This document shows, one piece after another, positions 1 to 8,143 of a stretch of DNA of 64,000 nucleotides. Numbering within the stretch: position 1 is the stretch's first letter; each line of letters opens with the position of its first letter. The notes under the pieces were generated by a model. The model saw only the letters and a program-made list of their open reading frames with translations. It did no database searches and was not told the origin of the DNA. A program made the translations under genes and the position numbers. Source of the stretch: Nocardia brasiliensis ATCC 700358 (GTDB lineage Bacteria; Actinomycetota; Actinomycetes; Mycobacteriales; Mycobacteriaceae); the NCBI RefSeq assembly GCF_000250675.2, contig NC_018681.1, positions 496,001 to 560,000 on the forward strand, given 5' to 3'.

Positions 1-1757
1 CCGACGCACAGCGCCGCCACCGGGATGAGCCAGCCGCGGGCCCGGAACCGCAGGCTGGTCGGCGGCGGGTCGACCAGGTCGCGAGCGCGGGCGTCCAGAC
101 ACAGATCCAGCTGCCCGGCCAGCTCGGCGCCGTTGCGCCAGCGGCGTTTCGGTTCGGCGCGCAGACAGTCGAGCAGGACGCGGCGCAGCGCCGCCGGGGT
201 ATCGGCGGGCAACTGCGCCGACGCGGTGTCGGGCAGACCCGCCCTGCGGGCTTCGAGCATGCGCGCGAGGGCGTCGGGCCGTGCCTCGCCCGCCCGCGGC
301 TGGTCGTCGAACGGGTGTGTGCCCGTGAGCATTTCCCACAGCAGCAGGCCGAGTGAATAGAGGTCGCTGCGTGTTCCGGGTGCGGGGGCCGCTGGATCGA
401 GCAGGCGGGCCAGTTGTTCGGGGGATCGGTAGCGCAGCGAATCCGTTTCTAGCTCACCAGGATTCGCCGCACCGGCGGTCGGGCCGGATGCGCGCAGCGC
501 GAAATCGGCCAGCTTCGGCACGCCCTCGGCGGTGAACAGCACATTCGCCGGTTTGATGTCGTGGTGCAGCACGCCGAGATGCGCGGCGTGATCCAGTGCG
601 CCGGCCAACCGCCTGCCCACCCACGCCACCGTCTCCGGCCAGCTCAGCGCCGCGATCTCGGCCCGCACACTCGAATCCGACGGCCGGATCTCCCCTTTCG
701 CCTCCATCGCCGCGTCGACCGCCCGCAGCAGCAGGGCCCCGCCGGCGGACTCGGGGCCGCGGCGGCGCTGCTCGAGCACGCCGAGCGCGGTGCCGCCGGG
801 CAGGTACTGCATATAGACCAGCCGCGGCGCGGCCGCGTCGAGCATCGAGTGCACCGGCCTGGTATGCGCGCGAACAGCGGCAGCGCCGTTCCCCGCGGGG
901 TCCATGGAGCGGTGTGTGGGATCTCCGCCCGGTTCGCGGTCGGCCGCCTTGACGGTGTGGTCATCGAGGCCGGGTGGCCCGGCGACTGTATTGCCGGTCA
1001 GGTCGGGTGGGTCGGCGATCGTGTGATCGTCCGGGTCAGGACGCCGGGCGATGGTGCTGTCGTCGTCGATTGCTGCCCAGCCTTCCTCGAAGATCCCGGC
1101 GGTGGCGTCGGTGTGCAGCAATCGCTGATCGAACACGCGGACGATGTGGGCGTGATCCAGCTGCGCCATGGTCTGCGGTGCGCTCGCGCGGCCTGCCGAA
1201 AGGCGCACCGCGACAAGGCGTTGCATGGATCGCTGCCGGGCCAGGAATACTCGGCCGAGCACTCCGGCACCGAGGTCGGTCAGCAGATCGAAGTCGTCGA
1301 TGCGCCGGCCGGGGGCGAGTTCGGCCAGCGCGGCGACGGCGGCGGCCGATTCCGCCGTACCGAAATCCACTGTGCTGTCGGCGACGTCGAACGCGGCGAG
1401 GCGCCGGCGGATCTCGTCGGCGAATTCGGGGTACTCCGCGATGAACTCCGCGACCGGCAGCGGCGCGTGGCGGCGCCGGGCCGAGAACTCCGCGCAGACC
1501 AGGTCGGCCAGGTCGGGACTCTGCTCGACCTCCGGAAACTCCTTGCGGTACTCCGTGATCCGCTTGCCGAGAGCGGCGGCGCGTCCCCAGCGTTCGCGCA
1601 GGTCGATGCGCAACAGCTCGGTCAGGATGGCCAGCCGGGTCTGGGCGCCGTCCGGCACGTAGTCCGCGATCCGCGGCGGTTCGAGCCGGTCGTCACGCAG
1701 GCTGCGCTGCCAATCGGCGGCGAACCGGGCGATCGCGTCGGCCCGCGAAGCCGTCAC
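1..1757 (-). CDS. Ser/Thr kinase-like membrane protein, probable pseudokinase (C-terminus cut by window edge)
   Basis: About 585 codons are visible from GTG 1757, which overlaps the TGA of the upstream kinase (GTGA). The layout copies that neighbour: a region of about 150 residues of unknown fold, a protein-kinase domain, then a membrane segment starting at the window edge. Key catalytic residues have changed. The ATP-binding Lys is Arg (VAVR, about residue 181), HRD is HHD (LHHDIKPANVL, about 395) and DFG is DFA (ADFAL, about 416); the two Asp residues remain. An insert rich in DHT repeats sits after the glycine loop region. I infer a degenerate paralogue with a regulatory or scaffold role for the neighbouring kinase. 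Loss of the Lys normally abolishes ATP-dependent catalysis, but this is untested here. Confidence 0.85.
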   Translation of the reverse strand, partial: MTASRADAIARFAADWQRSLRDDRLEPPRIADYVPDGAQTRLAILTELLRIDLRERWGRAAALGKRITEYRKEFPEVEQSPDLADLVCAEFSARRRHAPLPVAEFIAEYPEFADEIRRRLAAFDVADSTVDFGTAESAAAVAALAELAPGRRIDDFDLLTDLGAGVLGRVFLARQRSMQRLVAVRLSAGRASAPQTMAQLDHAHIVRVFDQRLLHTDATAGIFEEGWAAIDDDSTIARRPDPDDHTIADPPDLTGNTVAGPPGLDDHTVKAADREPGGDPTHRSMDPAGNGAAAVRAHTRPVHSMLDAAAPRLVYMQYLPGGTALGVLEQRRRGPESAGGALLLRAVDAAMEAKGEIRPSDSSVRAEIAALSWPETVAWVGRRLAGALDHAAHLGVLHHDIKPANVLFTAEGVPKLADFALRASGPTAGAANPGELETDSLRYRSPEQLARLLDPAAPAPGTRSDLYSLGLLLWEMLTGTHPFDDQPRAGEARPDALARMLEARRAGLPDTASAQLPADTPAALRRVLLDCLRAEPKRRWRNGAELAGQLDLCLDARARDLVDPPPTSLRFRARGWLIPVAALCV

Positions 1758-4384
1758 GTGCGCGGCTCCCGCACAGCGGGATCAACCACTGCCACCGTGG
1801 AGTCGACCACTGCCACCGTGGAGTCGACCACTGCCACCGTGGAATCGGCCACCGGCACCGTGGAATCCGGCACTGCCGCAGCGGGTTCCGCGCCGGAATC
1901 GGACCCCGTGGACCCGGGCGCGACCACCCGCTCCAGCGCCCGCAGATCCGCCTCCAGCGCGCGGAACAGCAGGTAGGACACCACGAACGCGATGATGCCA
2001 CCCACGCACAGCACGCGCACCGCGAAGATCACCATCGGAATGTCGGCGGGCGGCAGGAAGGTCACCCCGGCCACCGCGAGCAACGGCACCGAGGCGGCGA
2101 CCGCCAGATAGCCGTTGCAGCGGCGGTCGAGCCCGCGCAGCCAGATCGCGTCCTCGGGGCTGATGTCGCCGTGCCGCAGGAACAACGGGTAGATGCAGCG
2201 CACCATATAGAAGGTCAGCAGGAAGAACGGATAAGCCACCGCGATCGCGCCGCACACCACCAGTGACGCGAGAAAGTGCACGATCGCCCGCGCGGGCAGG
2301 TCCCCGGTCACCAGCTGCAACGCGATCGGGAAGGTCACCCCCGCCACCACCCAGAGCGAAAACGCCACGGCCACCGCACGATCCCCGAGCAGCAGCGCGT
2401 CGCGCCTGGTCCGGCGCAGGGTTTCGGGATCGTATCGGCGACCCTTGGCCAGCCCGTGCGGCACCGTGAGCAGGAACCGCGACATGTACAGCAGGATCGC
2501 GATACCCGCGGGAAAGACCACCGCGTTCACCACGCCGGTGATGATGCCGAAACTGTGCTGCGCGTCCTCGTTCAGCCGGTTGATGATGAGGTGCTGGTTG
2601 TGCTGGATGTTGTACAGCGAGGCAAGCACATTCGGCAGCCCGACGGCCAGCGCCGCGACGAGCAGCCGCCACGGGCGCAGCCGCAGTCGCCAACTGGTCG
2701 GCGCCGGGTCGACGAGTTCGCGGGCCCGCGCGTCCAGGCACAGCTCCAGCTGCCGCGCCAGTACCGCCCCGCTGGCCCAGCGCATCGTCCGCTCCGGCGC
2801 CAGGCAGGTGAGCAGCACCCGGCGCAGCGCCGCCGGGCAGTCGGCGGGAATCCGTTCCAGCGCCGCGGCTTCCACGCCCGCGCTGCGTCGCTCCAGCATC
2901 GCCTCGAGCGTGGTGTCGTCGCCGTGCGCGTCCGCACCCGCGGTGCTGTCGTCGAACGGTTTCGCGCCGGTGAGCAGTTCCCAGAGCACGACGCCGAGCG
3001 AGTAGATATCGGCGCGGGTGTCCAGATCGGCCGCGCTGCGGCCGAATCCGGGATGGCAGGCCTCCAGCTGCTCGGGCGACATGTAGGACAGCGAGCCGCC
3101 GAAATAGGCCACCGGACTGGTGCCTTCGACATTGCGGCTGAAGCTGATGTTGAAGTCGGCGAGCTTCGGCACCGCCTCCGCGGTCAACAGCACGTTCGCC
3201 GGTTTCACGTCCCGGTGCAGTACTCCGTGCGCGGACGCGTAGTCCAGCGCCTCGGCCAGCCTGCGCCCGAGCCAGGCCACCGTCTCGGGCCAGCTGAGCG
3301 TGGCGATCTCGGCCCGCACGCTCGAATCCGTCGGCCGGATCTCGCCTTTCTCCTCCATGGCCGCGTCCACCGCGTCCAGCAGCAGCCGTCCGCTGCGCTC
3401 GGCGGGCGGGGTGGCGCGCACCCAGCGCAGCACGCCGAGCAGCGTGCCGCCGGGCAGGAACTGCATGTAGAGCAGCCGCAGCCGGCGCGCGGCACTGCTG
3501 CCGGAATCGAGTACCCGCTGGTCGAAGACCCGCACGATGTAGTCGTGGTCGAGCTGGGCCAGCGTTTGCGGTTCGGTGCCGTGATCGGTGGAGATCTTCA
3601 CCGCGACCAGCCGTTGCAGTGAGCGCTGCCGGGCCAGGAAGACCCGTGCGAACGCGCCGCTGCCCAGACCGGTCAGCAGGTCGAAATCGTCGATCCGCTG
3701 GCCGATTTCGATCCGGTCGAGCGCGTCGTAGCGGCCGGGACCGGTGCCGATCGTGGTCGGCACGGCGGTCGCCGTCCCGGTCAGGTCCGTGCTCGCTCGC
3801 GTCACTTCTGAACTACGGGTCGACGCGACGGTTCGGTTCAATCCGCTCTCGGCGAAGGCGGTTCGGGTGCGGTCCAGCGCGGCCAGTGTGGAATCTTCCA
3901 GCACCGCCCGCCGCGTACTCTGCTCGACGTCGTCGGCGTTGAGCAGGTCCCGCAGTTCCGCCGCCTGGTCCGGATATTCCCGCAGACAATCCCGGGGATC
4001 CACGCGTTCACCGCTGTGCCTGCGGATGACGAACTCTTCGTACACCAGTCCGGCCGGGATACTTTTCGGTTGCAGTTCGGGAAATTCGCGGCAATATTCG
4101 GCGAGCCGTTTGCGCGGTCGCGGTTCGGCGCGTTCCGGCGCGTCCGGGTCGAGCACGGTGCGGCGCAGCCAGCGATGCCGCAGGTCGACCCGGATGAGTT
4201 CGAGCAGTGCCGCCGTGCGCAGGGTCCGGGCGTCGGGCAGGAACTCCGCGATCCGCGGCGGCTGCTTGCCCGCGGTGCCCGCGGCATCCTCCCAGGCCGC
4301 GGAGAAGGCTGCCACCGCGCTGAATTCGGTGCCCAGCGCCGGATCGCCATAATCGGAAGTACTTCTATCGGACTCGGCACTCAT
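1754..4384 (-). CDS. Membrane-anchored Ser/Thr protein kinase
   Basis: 876 residues from ATG 4384. The order is an N-terminal region of about 225 residues of unknown fold, a kinase domain of about 225-550, then about six hydrophobic segments (575-810) and a short repeat tail. The kinase has VAVK (Lys near 262), HRDVKPANVL (near 391) and an APE-like SPEQ motif. DFG is replaced by DFN (ADFNIS), which keeps the metal-binding Asp. It is therefore probably active and phosphorylates Ser/Thr on cytoplasmic partners. The C-terminus ends in DSTVAVV repeats encoded by a 21-bp tandem repeat. It overlaps the downstream pseudokinase gene, so the two are probably co-translated. Substrates cannot be told from sequence. 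Confidence 0.88.
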   Translation of the reverse strand: MSAESDRSTSDYGDPALGTEFSAVAAFSAAWEDAAGTAGKQPPRIAEFLPDARTLRTAALLELIRVDLRHRWLRRTVLDPDAPERAEPRPRKRLAEYCREFPELQPKSIPAGLVYEEFVIRRHSGERVDPRDCLREYPDQAAELRDLLNADDVEQSTRRAVLEDSTLAALDRTRTAFAESGLNRTVASTRSSEVTRASTDLTGTATAVPTTIGTGPGRYDALDRIEIGQRIDDFDLLTGLGSGAFARVFLARQRSLQRLVAVKISTDHGTEPQTLAQLDHDYIVRVFDQRVLDSGSSAARRLRLLYMQFLPGGTLLGVLRWVRATPPAERSGRLLLDAVDAAMEEKGEIRPTDSSVRAEIATLSWPETVAWLGRRLAEALDYASAHGVLHRDVKPANVLLTAEAVPKLADFNISFSRNVEGTSPVAYFGGSLSYMSPEQLEACHPGFGRSAADLDTRADIYSLGVVLWELLTGAKPFDDSTAGADAHGDDTTLEAMLERRSAGVEAAALERIPADCPAALRRVLLTCLAPERTMRWASGAVLARQLELCLDARARELVDPAPTSWRLRLRPWRLLVAALAVGLPNVLASLYNIQHNQHLIINRLNEDAQHSFGIITGVVNAVVFPAGIAILLYMSRFLLTVPHGLAKGRRYDPETLRRTRRDALLLGDRAVAVAFSLWVVAGVTFPIALQLVTGDLPARAIVHFLASLVVCGAIAVAYPFFLLTFYMVRCIYPLFLRHGDISPEDAIWLRGLDRRCNGYLAVAASVPLLAVAGVTFLPPADIPMVIFAVRVLCVGGIIAFVVSYLLFRALEADLRALERVVAPGSTGSDSGAEPAAAVPDSTVPVADSTVAVVDSTVAVVDSTVAVVDPAVREPRT
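1781..1885 (-). repeat. 21-bp tandem repeat at the 3' end of the kinase gene
   Basis: Five consecutive 21-bp units (1781-1801, 1802-1822, 1823-1843, 1844-1864, 1865-1885). The second and third are identical, the first and fourth are near copies and the fifth is degenerate. The unit is in frame and encodes DSTVAVV-like heptapeptides, so copy number can change without a frameshift. Confidence 0.9.
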
Positions 4385-4510
4385 TCTCGGACCTTAATTT
4401 TTCCGCCACACCCGATGTCATCATCCCCCGTGCAGTATTCGGAATGATAACTTGCGGCTGAACAGCGATCACCCGAATTCGACGACGATGCGACGGGGGA
4501 CGACCAGCAC

Positions 4511-5986
4511 ATGTTCGAGAAGGCCACAGCGGTGGCGGACGGTTCGGCACAGACATCAGCACAGCGCCCGGCGGCTGAACGGCCGCGGGTCGGCCACGCC
4601 CCGGCGCCGGCGGTCAGATCCGTGGCGCCGGTCGAGGAACACCCGGACGGCAACCGCGGGCCGGCCGCGGCGCTCGCGGCGGGCGTGCGCGACGGCTCGC
4701 TGACGGCGCGCGAGACGGTCGACGCCACGCTCGCCCGGATCGTCGCCGAGCACCGGAACACCAATGCGTTCAGCGTTATTCGCACCGACAAGGCCAGGGC
4801 CGAGGCGAGCGCGCTGGAGCAGCGCGCCGACCTGGACGTGCTGCCGCTGGCCGGGGTGCCGATCTCGATCGAGCACCACATCGCGGTGGCGGGTGAGACG
4901 ATGCGGTCCGGTTCGGCCGCCACCGATGCCCGTCCGGTCGCCGACGACCACGCGGTGGTGCGCAGGCTGCGCGCGGCGGGCGCGGTGATCGTGGGGCTGA
5001 CCACGGTGCCGGAACTCGGATTGTGGGGTACCACCGACACCCCGGACCGGATCACCGGTAATCCGTGGAACGTCGCGCGCAGTGCGGGCGGTGCGTCGGG
5101 TGGGGCGGCCGCCGCGGTCGCTGCCGGGTTGGTGCCGATCGCGCACGGCAGCGACGGACTCGGCTCGGTGCGGGCGCCCGCGGCCTGCTGCGGCGTCTAC
5201 GGTTTCAAGCCCGGACACCACACGGTGCCCGCCCAGATCGGCGTCGACGACTGGTCCGGCATGATCGAAAACGGTGTGTTCGCAACGACAGTCGGCGATG
5301 CCGCGCTGGCGTTGTCGGTGCTGGCCGCACGCCCGGACCTAGCCGAGGTGGAGCCGCCGGGCCGACTACGCATCGGACTAGCCGTGGCCCCACCACTTCG
5401 CTTGTTCCCGGTCGACCGCCAGTGGACCAACGCCGCCCGCACCGCCGCCTCGGTGGCCGCGGCCGCGGGGCATCTGGTCGAACCGACCGCGTTGCCCTAC
5501 GGTGACGCGCTGCTCTGGATCTTCTTGCGCTGGTTGGCCGTCGGCGCGCGGGAGGCCGCCGCGCTACCCCAGCCCGACCGACTACAGCCGCGTACCCGAC
5601 GGCATCTCGCACTCGGTCGCACCGTCACCCGACTACGCCTGGTCCGGCAGAGCCAGGTCGATCGGGTCGAGGCGCGCCTGCTCGAATTCTTCGAACGCTA
5701 CGACGTGGTGATCACGCCCACGCTCGCCGGCCCGCCGCCCAAGGCGCGGGCCTGGCATCGCCGCGGCTGGCTGGCCAATGTCCTTGCCTGCGCGCGGTAT
5801 TCCCCCTTCACCCCGCTGTGGAACCTGGTCGGCTGGCCCGCCGCCTCGCTCCCGATGGGCATGCACCCCGATGTCGGAACGCCGCTGGCCGCTCAGCTGG
5901 CCGGTCCGCCGGGCAGCGAATCCACTCTGCTGCGGTTGTCCGCACAGCTGGAAGCGCAGCACCCGTGGCGGCGCACGATCAACTGA
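4511..5986 (+). CDS. Amidase-signature family protein lacking the catalytic lysine
   Basis: 491 residues from ATG 4511. The amidase-signature fold is clear: PLAGVPIS near residue 117, the GGASGG loop near 193 and the nucleophile region GLGSVRAPAA near 220, followed by GVYGFKPG. Members use a Ser-cisSer-Lys triad, with the Lys in a GVPI-x-VKD motif. Here that position is Glu (GVPISIEHH), read directly from gag at 4869-4871. The Gly-rich motif is also altered (GGASGGA instead of GGSSGGS), although its Ser and the GSVR Ser remain. Hydrolysis by the usual mechanism is doubtful. It is convergent with the LysR gene and divergent from the kinases. It is not GatA, since it has no gatB/gatC neighbours. 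The substrate is unknown. Confidence 0.82.
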   Translation: MFEKATAVADGSAQTSAQRPAAERPRVGHAPAPAVRSVAPVEEHPDGNRGPAAALAAGVRDGSLTARETVDATLARIVAEHRNTNAFSVIRTDKARAEASALEQRADLDVLPLAGVPISIEHHIAVAGETMRSGSAATDARPVADDHAVVRRLRAAGAVIVGLTTVPELGLWGTTDTPDRITGNPWNVARSAGGASGGAAAAVAAGLVPIAHGSDGLGSVRAPAACCGVYGFKPGHHTVPAQIGVDDWSGMIENGVFATTVGDAALALSVLAARPDLAEVEPPGRLRIGLAVAPPLRLFPVDRQWTNAARTAASVAAAAGHLVEPTALPYGDALLWIFLRWLAVGAREAAALPQPDRLQPRTRRHLALGRTVTRLRLVRQSQVDRVEARLLEFFERYDVVITPTLAGPPPKARAWHRRGWLANVLACARYSPFTPLWNLVGWPAASLPMGMHPDVGTPLAAQLAGPPGSESTLLRLSAQLEAQHPWRRTIN

Positions 5987-6883
5987 TCAGGAGGCGCTGA
6001 CGACGGGTTGCGGCTGCTGTACCGAGAACCCGCCGTCGACCGCGCGACCGGCGAATTCGAGGATGGTCGGCCGGGTGTCGTCGGCCCGCCACGCGACGGC
6101 GAGTTCGCACGGCGCGAGGCCGGCCACCGGGCGGGCGGTGAGCCCGGGCCAGCGGTACATCGGCACGTTGTTCTCGGCCAGCAGGCAGACGCCGAGGCCG
6201 AGGCTCACGGCCTCCAGCTTGTCCTCGGGGGTCGCCGCCTCGGCGCCGATCTTCGGCTGCCGTCCGCTGCGCGCGTCGTTGCCGAGCCAGAAGTCACGGA
6301 CCGCACCCGCCTCGGTGGGCAGCGCGACGAACGGCTCGTCGAGCAGATCGGTGAACTCGATCGTCTCCTGATCGGCCAGCGGATGGTTCTCCGGCAGCAG
6401 CACCCAGCGCGGCTCGGTGCGCAGCACCTGCCAGCGGTAGCGGTTCGGGTCGGGCAGCGGCAGCCACACCAGCGCCAGATCGGCCTGGCGGCCGGACAGG
6501 CCGCTGGACGGGTCGGTCCAGGACGCCGCGTGCAGGGCCAGCCGATGGCCGCTCGCGCTCTCCAGATCGTTCAGCAGCCCACGCCCGAGCGCGGACTGGA
6601 TGCCGACGCGCAGCACCTCGCCGGCCTCCTGCAGCGAGACGTTGGTGATCTCCCACAGCTCCAGGATCTTGCGCGCGCCCTCGAGTAGTTCCTTGCCCGC
6701 GACGGTCAGGGCGACGCTGCGCTGGTTGCGGTCGAACAGGACCACGTCGAGCTGGCGTTCCAGCTGCCGGATCTGACGCGACAGGGTGGGTTGAGCGATG
6801 TGCAGCCGCTGAGCGGCGTTGGTGAAGTGCAGTTCCTCAGCGACGGCGACGAAATACCGCAGGTCGCGCAAATGCGGGTCCAT
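5987..6883 (-). CDS. LysR-family transcriptional regulator
   Basis: 298 residues, the usual LysR length. An N-terminal winged helix-turn-helix is seen at residues 5-65 (LRDLRYFVAVAEELHFTNAAQ, then AQPTLSRQIRQLE), followed by the periplasmic-binding-protein-like effector domain. Its stop codon abuts the stop of the amidase gene, so the two are convergent with no spacer. LysR proteins usually control a divergent or adjacent gene. The nearest divergent gene is none: about 370 bp of non-coding DNA and the 3' end of an SDR gene lie upstream. The target could be itself or the amidase. Confidence 0.92.
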   Translation of the reverse strand: MDPHLRDLRYFVAVAEELHFTNAAQRLHIAQPTLSRQIRQLERQLDVVLFDRNQRSVALTVAGKELLEGARKILELWEITNVSLQEAGEVLRVGIQSALGRGLLNDLESASGHRLALHAASWTDPSSGLSGRQADLALVWLPLPDPNRYRWQVLRTEPRWVLLPENHPLADQETIEFTDLLDEPFVALPTEAGAVRDFWLGNDARSGRQPKIGAEAATPEDKLEAVSLGLGVCLLAENNVPMYRWPGLTARPVAGLAPCELAVAWRADDTRPTILEFAGRAVDGGFSVQQPQPVVSAS

Positions 6884-7255
6884 AGCCCCTTGCTATCAGA
6901 ATCAGTCCTGAATTTCCAGCCTTATCAAGCCAGAAAGTTCGGATACGGGTACCAAAACATTCGACAGGTTTGTTAGAGACAGCATATTGCCTGTGATGGT
7001 GTGGCGCACCACCGCCTCCGCGAATGATCGGCATACCGCCGCTCAGGTGGCGGCAAAGATCAATCGGTCACTAGACCAGCATGAATGGCCGATTTCGCGC
7101 AACATCAAGTTGAGCTAAAGACCGACCGACCGGTTGCTGGTCGTCCGCTGAGGGCCTGCTTCTGGCCGCCGTGGAGTCATTTGTACCCTCTATAGTGATT
7201 TTCGTCACATTATGGTTTGACCGACCGCTCAGAAAGGTTTGCGGACGCGCAAAAA
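6884..7255. other. Non-coding interval upstream of the LysR gene
   Basis: About 370 bp with lower GC than the surroundings and no convincing gene. It must contain the LysR promoter on the minus strand. A TATC...GATA inverted pair near 6921-6944 is a possible LysR site, but it is weak. A short 65-aa reading frame here has no ribosome-binding site or recognisable product. Confidence 0.5.
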
Positions 7256-7294
7256 AGCGCTGTGGGCCCGGGTGAAGCCGGGGCCCACAGCGCT
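7251..7294 (-). terminator. Rho-independent terminator of the ALDH/SDR operon
   Basis: A perfect 14-bp inverted repeat (7256-7269 and 7281-7294, AGCGCTGTGGGCCC type) is followed, read on the minus strand, by six T. It lies 15 bp beyond the SDR stop codon at 7310. Confidence 0.92.
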
Positions 7295-7309
7295 CGTCTG
7301 CCGGGCGAT

Positions 7310-8143
7310 TCAGACGTTGCGTGCGCGATCCTCGTACGCCTTGCGCTGATCGGTGTCGACGTCGTCGAGGAACGCGCGACCCGAACCCAGCGCACGGGCC
7401 ACGGTGTCGCCGACCGCGTCCGGCAGGATGCCGAACAGTTGCGCCAGCAGGCCCGCCACCGCGGTCACCCGGACCTTCGACTTGGGCGCGGCGATCAGCC
7501 CGACGATGGCGGCGGCGATCTCCTCCGGCTCCGCCGGGCGCAGCAGCTTGGGCGGGGTGACGCCCGAACCGAGCTCGGTGTTGGTCAGCGTCGGCAGCAC
7601 CGAGGAGAAGCGCACACCGGACTCGCGGTACTCCTCGCGCAGCGTGTCGGTGAACCCGAGCACCGCGTGCTTGCTGGCGTTGTAGGTGGCCAAGCCGGGG
7701 ATGTGGCTCTCGCCCGCCAGCGAGGCGATGTTGATGATGTGGCCGCTCTTGCGTGGCAGCATACGAGTCAGACCCAGCTTGGAGCCGAGGATGACACCGT
7801 AGACATTGATGTCCAGGATCCGGCGGGTGATCTGATCCGGTTCGTGCACCAGCCGCCCGGTCGGCATGATGCCCGCGTTGTTGATCAGCACGTCGATCGG
7901 GCCGACGGTGCGCTCGACCTCGTCGAGGAAGGCCTCGAACGAGGCCGGATCGGTCACGTCGAGCTTGCCGTAGTACTCGAAACCATGCGTGGTGCCCGAC
8001 TCTTTCACCGTCTTCTCGTCGATATCGCCGATCGCGATCTTCGCGCCGAGCGCCCGCAGCGCGGTGGCGGTAGCCAGCCCGATGCCACGGGCTCCACCCG
8101 TGATGGCAACGACCTTGCCGCGGATCTTCGAAGAGTCGCTCAC
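7310..8143 (-). CDS. Short-chain dehydrogenase/reductase
   Basis: 277 residues. I chose GTG 8143, which overlaps the TGA of the upstream aldehyde dehydrogenase (GTGA), because the longer reading frame upstream is only a shadow of that gene. The classical SDR signature is complete: TGGARGIG for the Rossmann cofactor loop, NNAG, a Ser in the NIASLAG strand and YNASK. It is an NAD(P)-dependent oxidoreductase, probably acting on an alcohol or carbonyl in the same catabolic route as the aldehyde dehydrogenase. It is the last gene before a strong terminator. Confidence 0.92.
   Translation of the reverse strand: MSDSSKIRGKVVAITGGARGIGLATATALRALGAKIAIGDIDEKTVKESGTTHGFEYYGKLDVTDPASFEAFLDEVERTVGPIDVLINNAGIMPTGRLVHEPDQITRRILDINVYGVILGSKLGLTRMLPRKSGHIINIASLAGESHIPGLATYNASKHAVLGFTDTLREEYRESGVRFSSVLPTLTNTELGSGVTPPKLLRPAEPEEIAAAIVGLIAAPKSKVRVTAVAGLLAQLFGILPDAVGDTVARALGSGRAFLDDVDTDQRKAYEDRARNV

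Noticed and set aside
4511..5986. GatA subunit of the amidotransferase
   Set aside because: No gatB or gatC neighbours and the catalytic Lys is missing.
6884..7250. tRNA or small structured RNA upstream of the LysR gene
   Set aside because: No cloverleaf or CCA-like end was seen; only weak short repeats.
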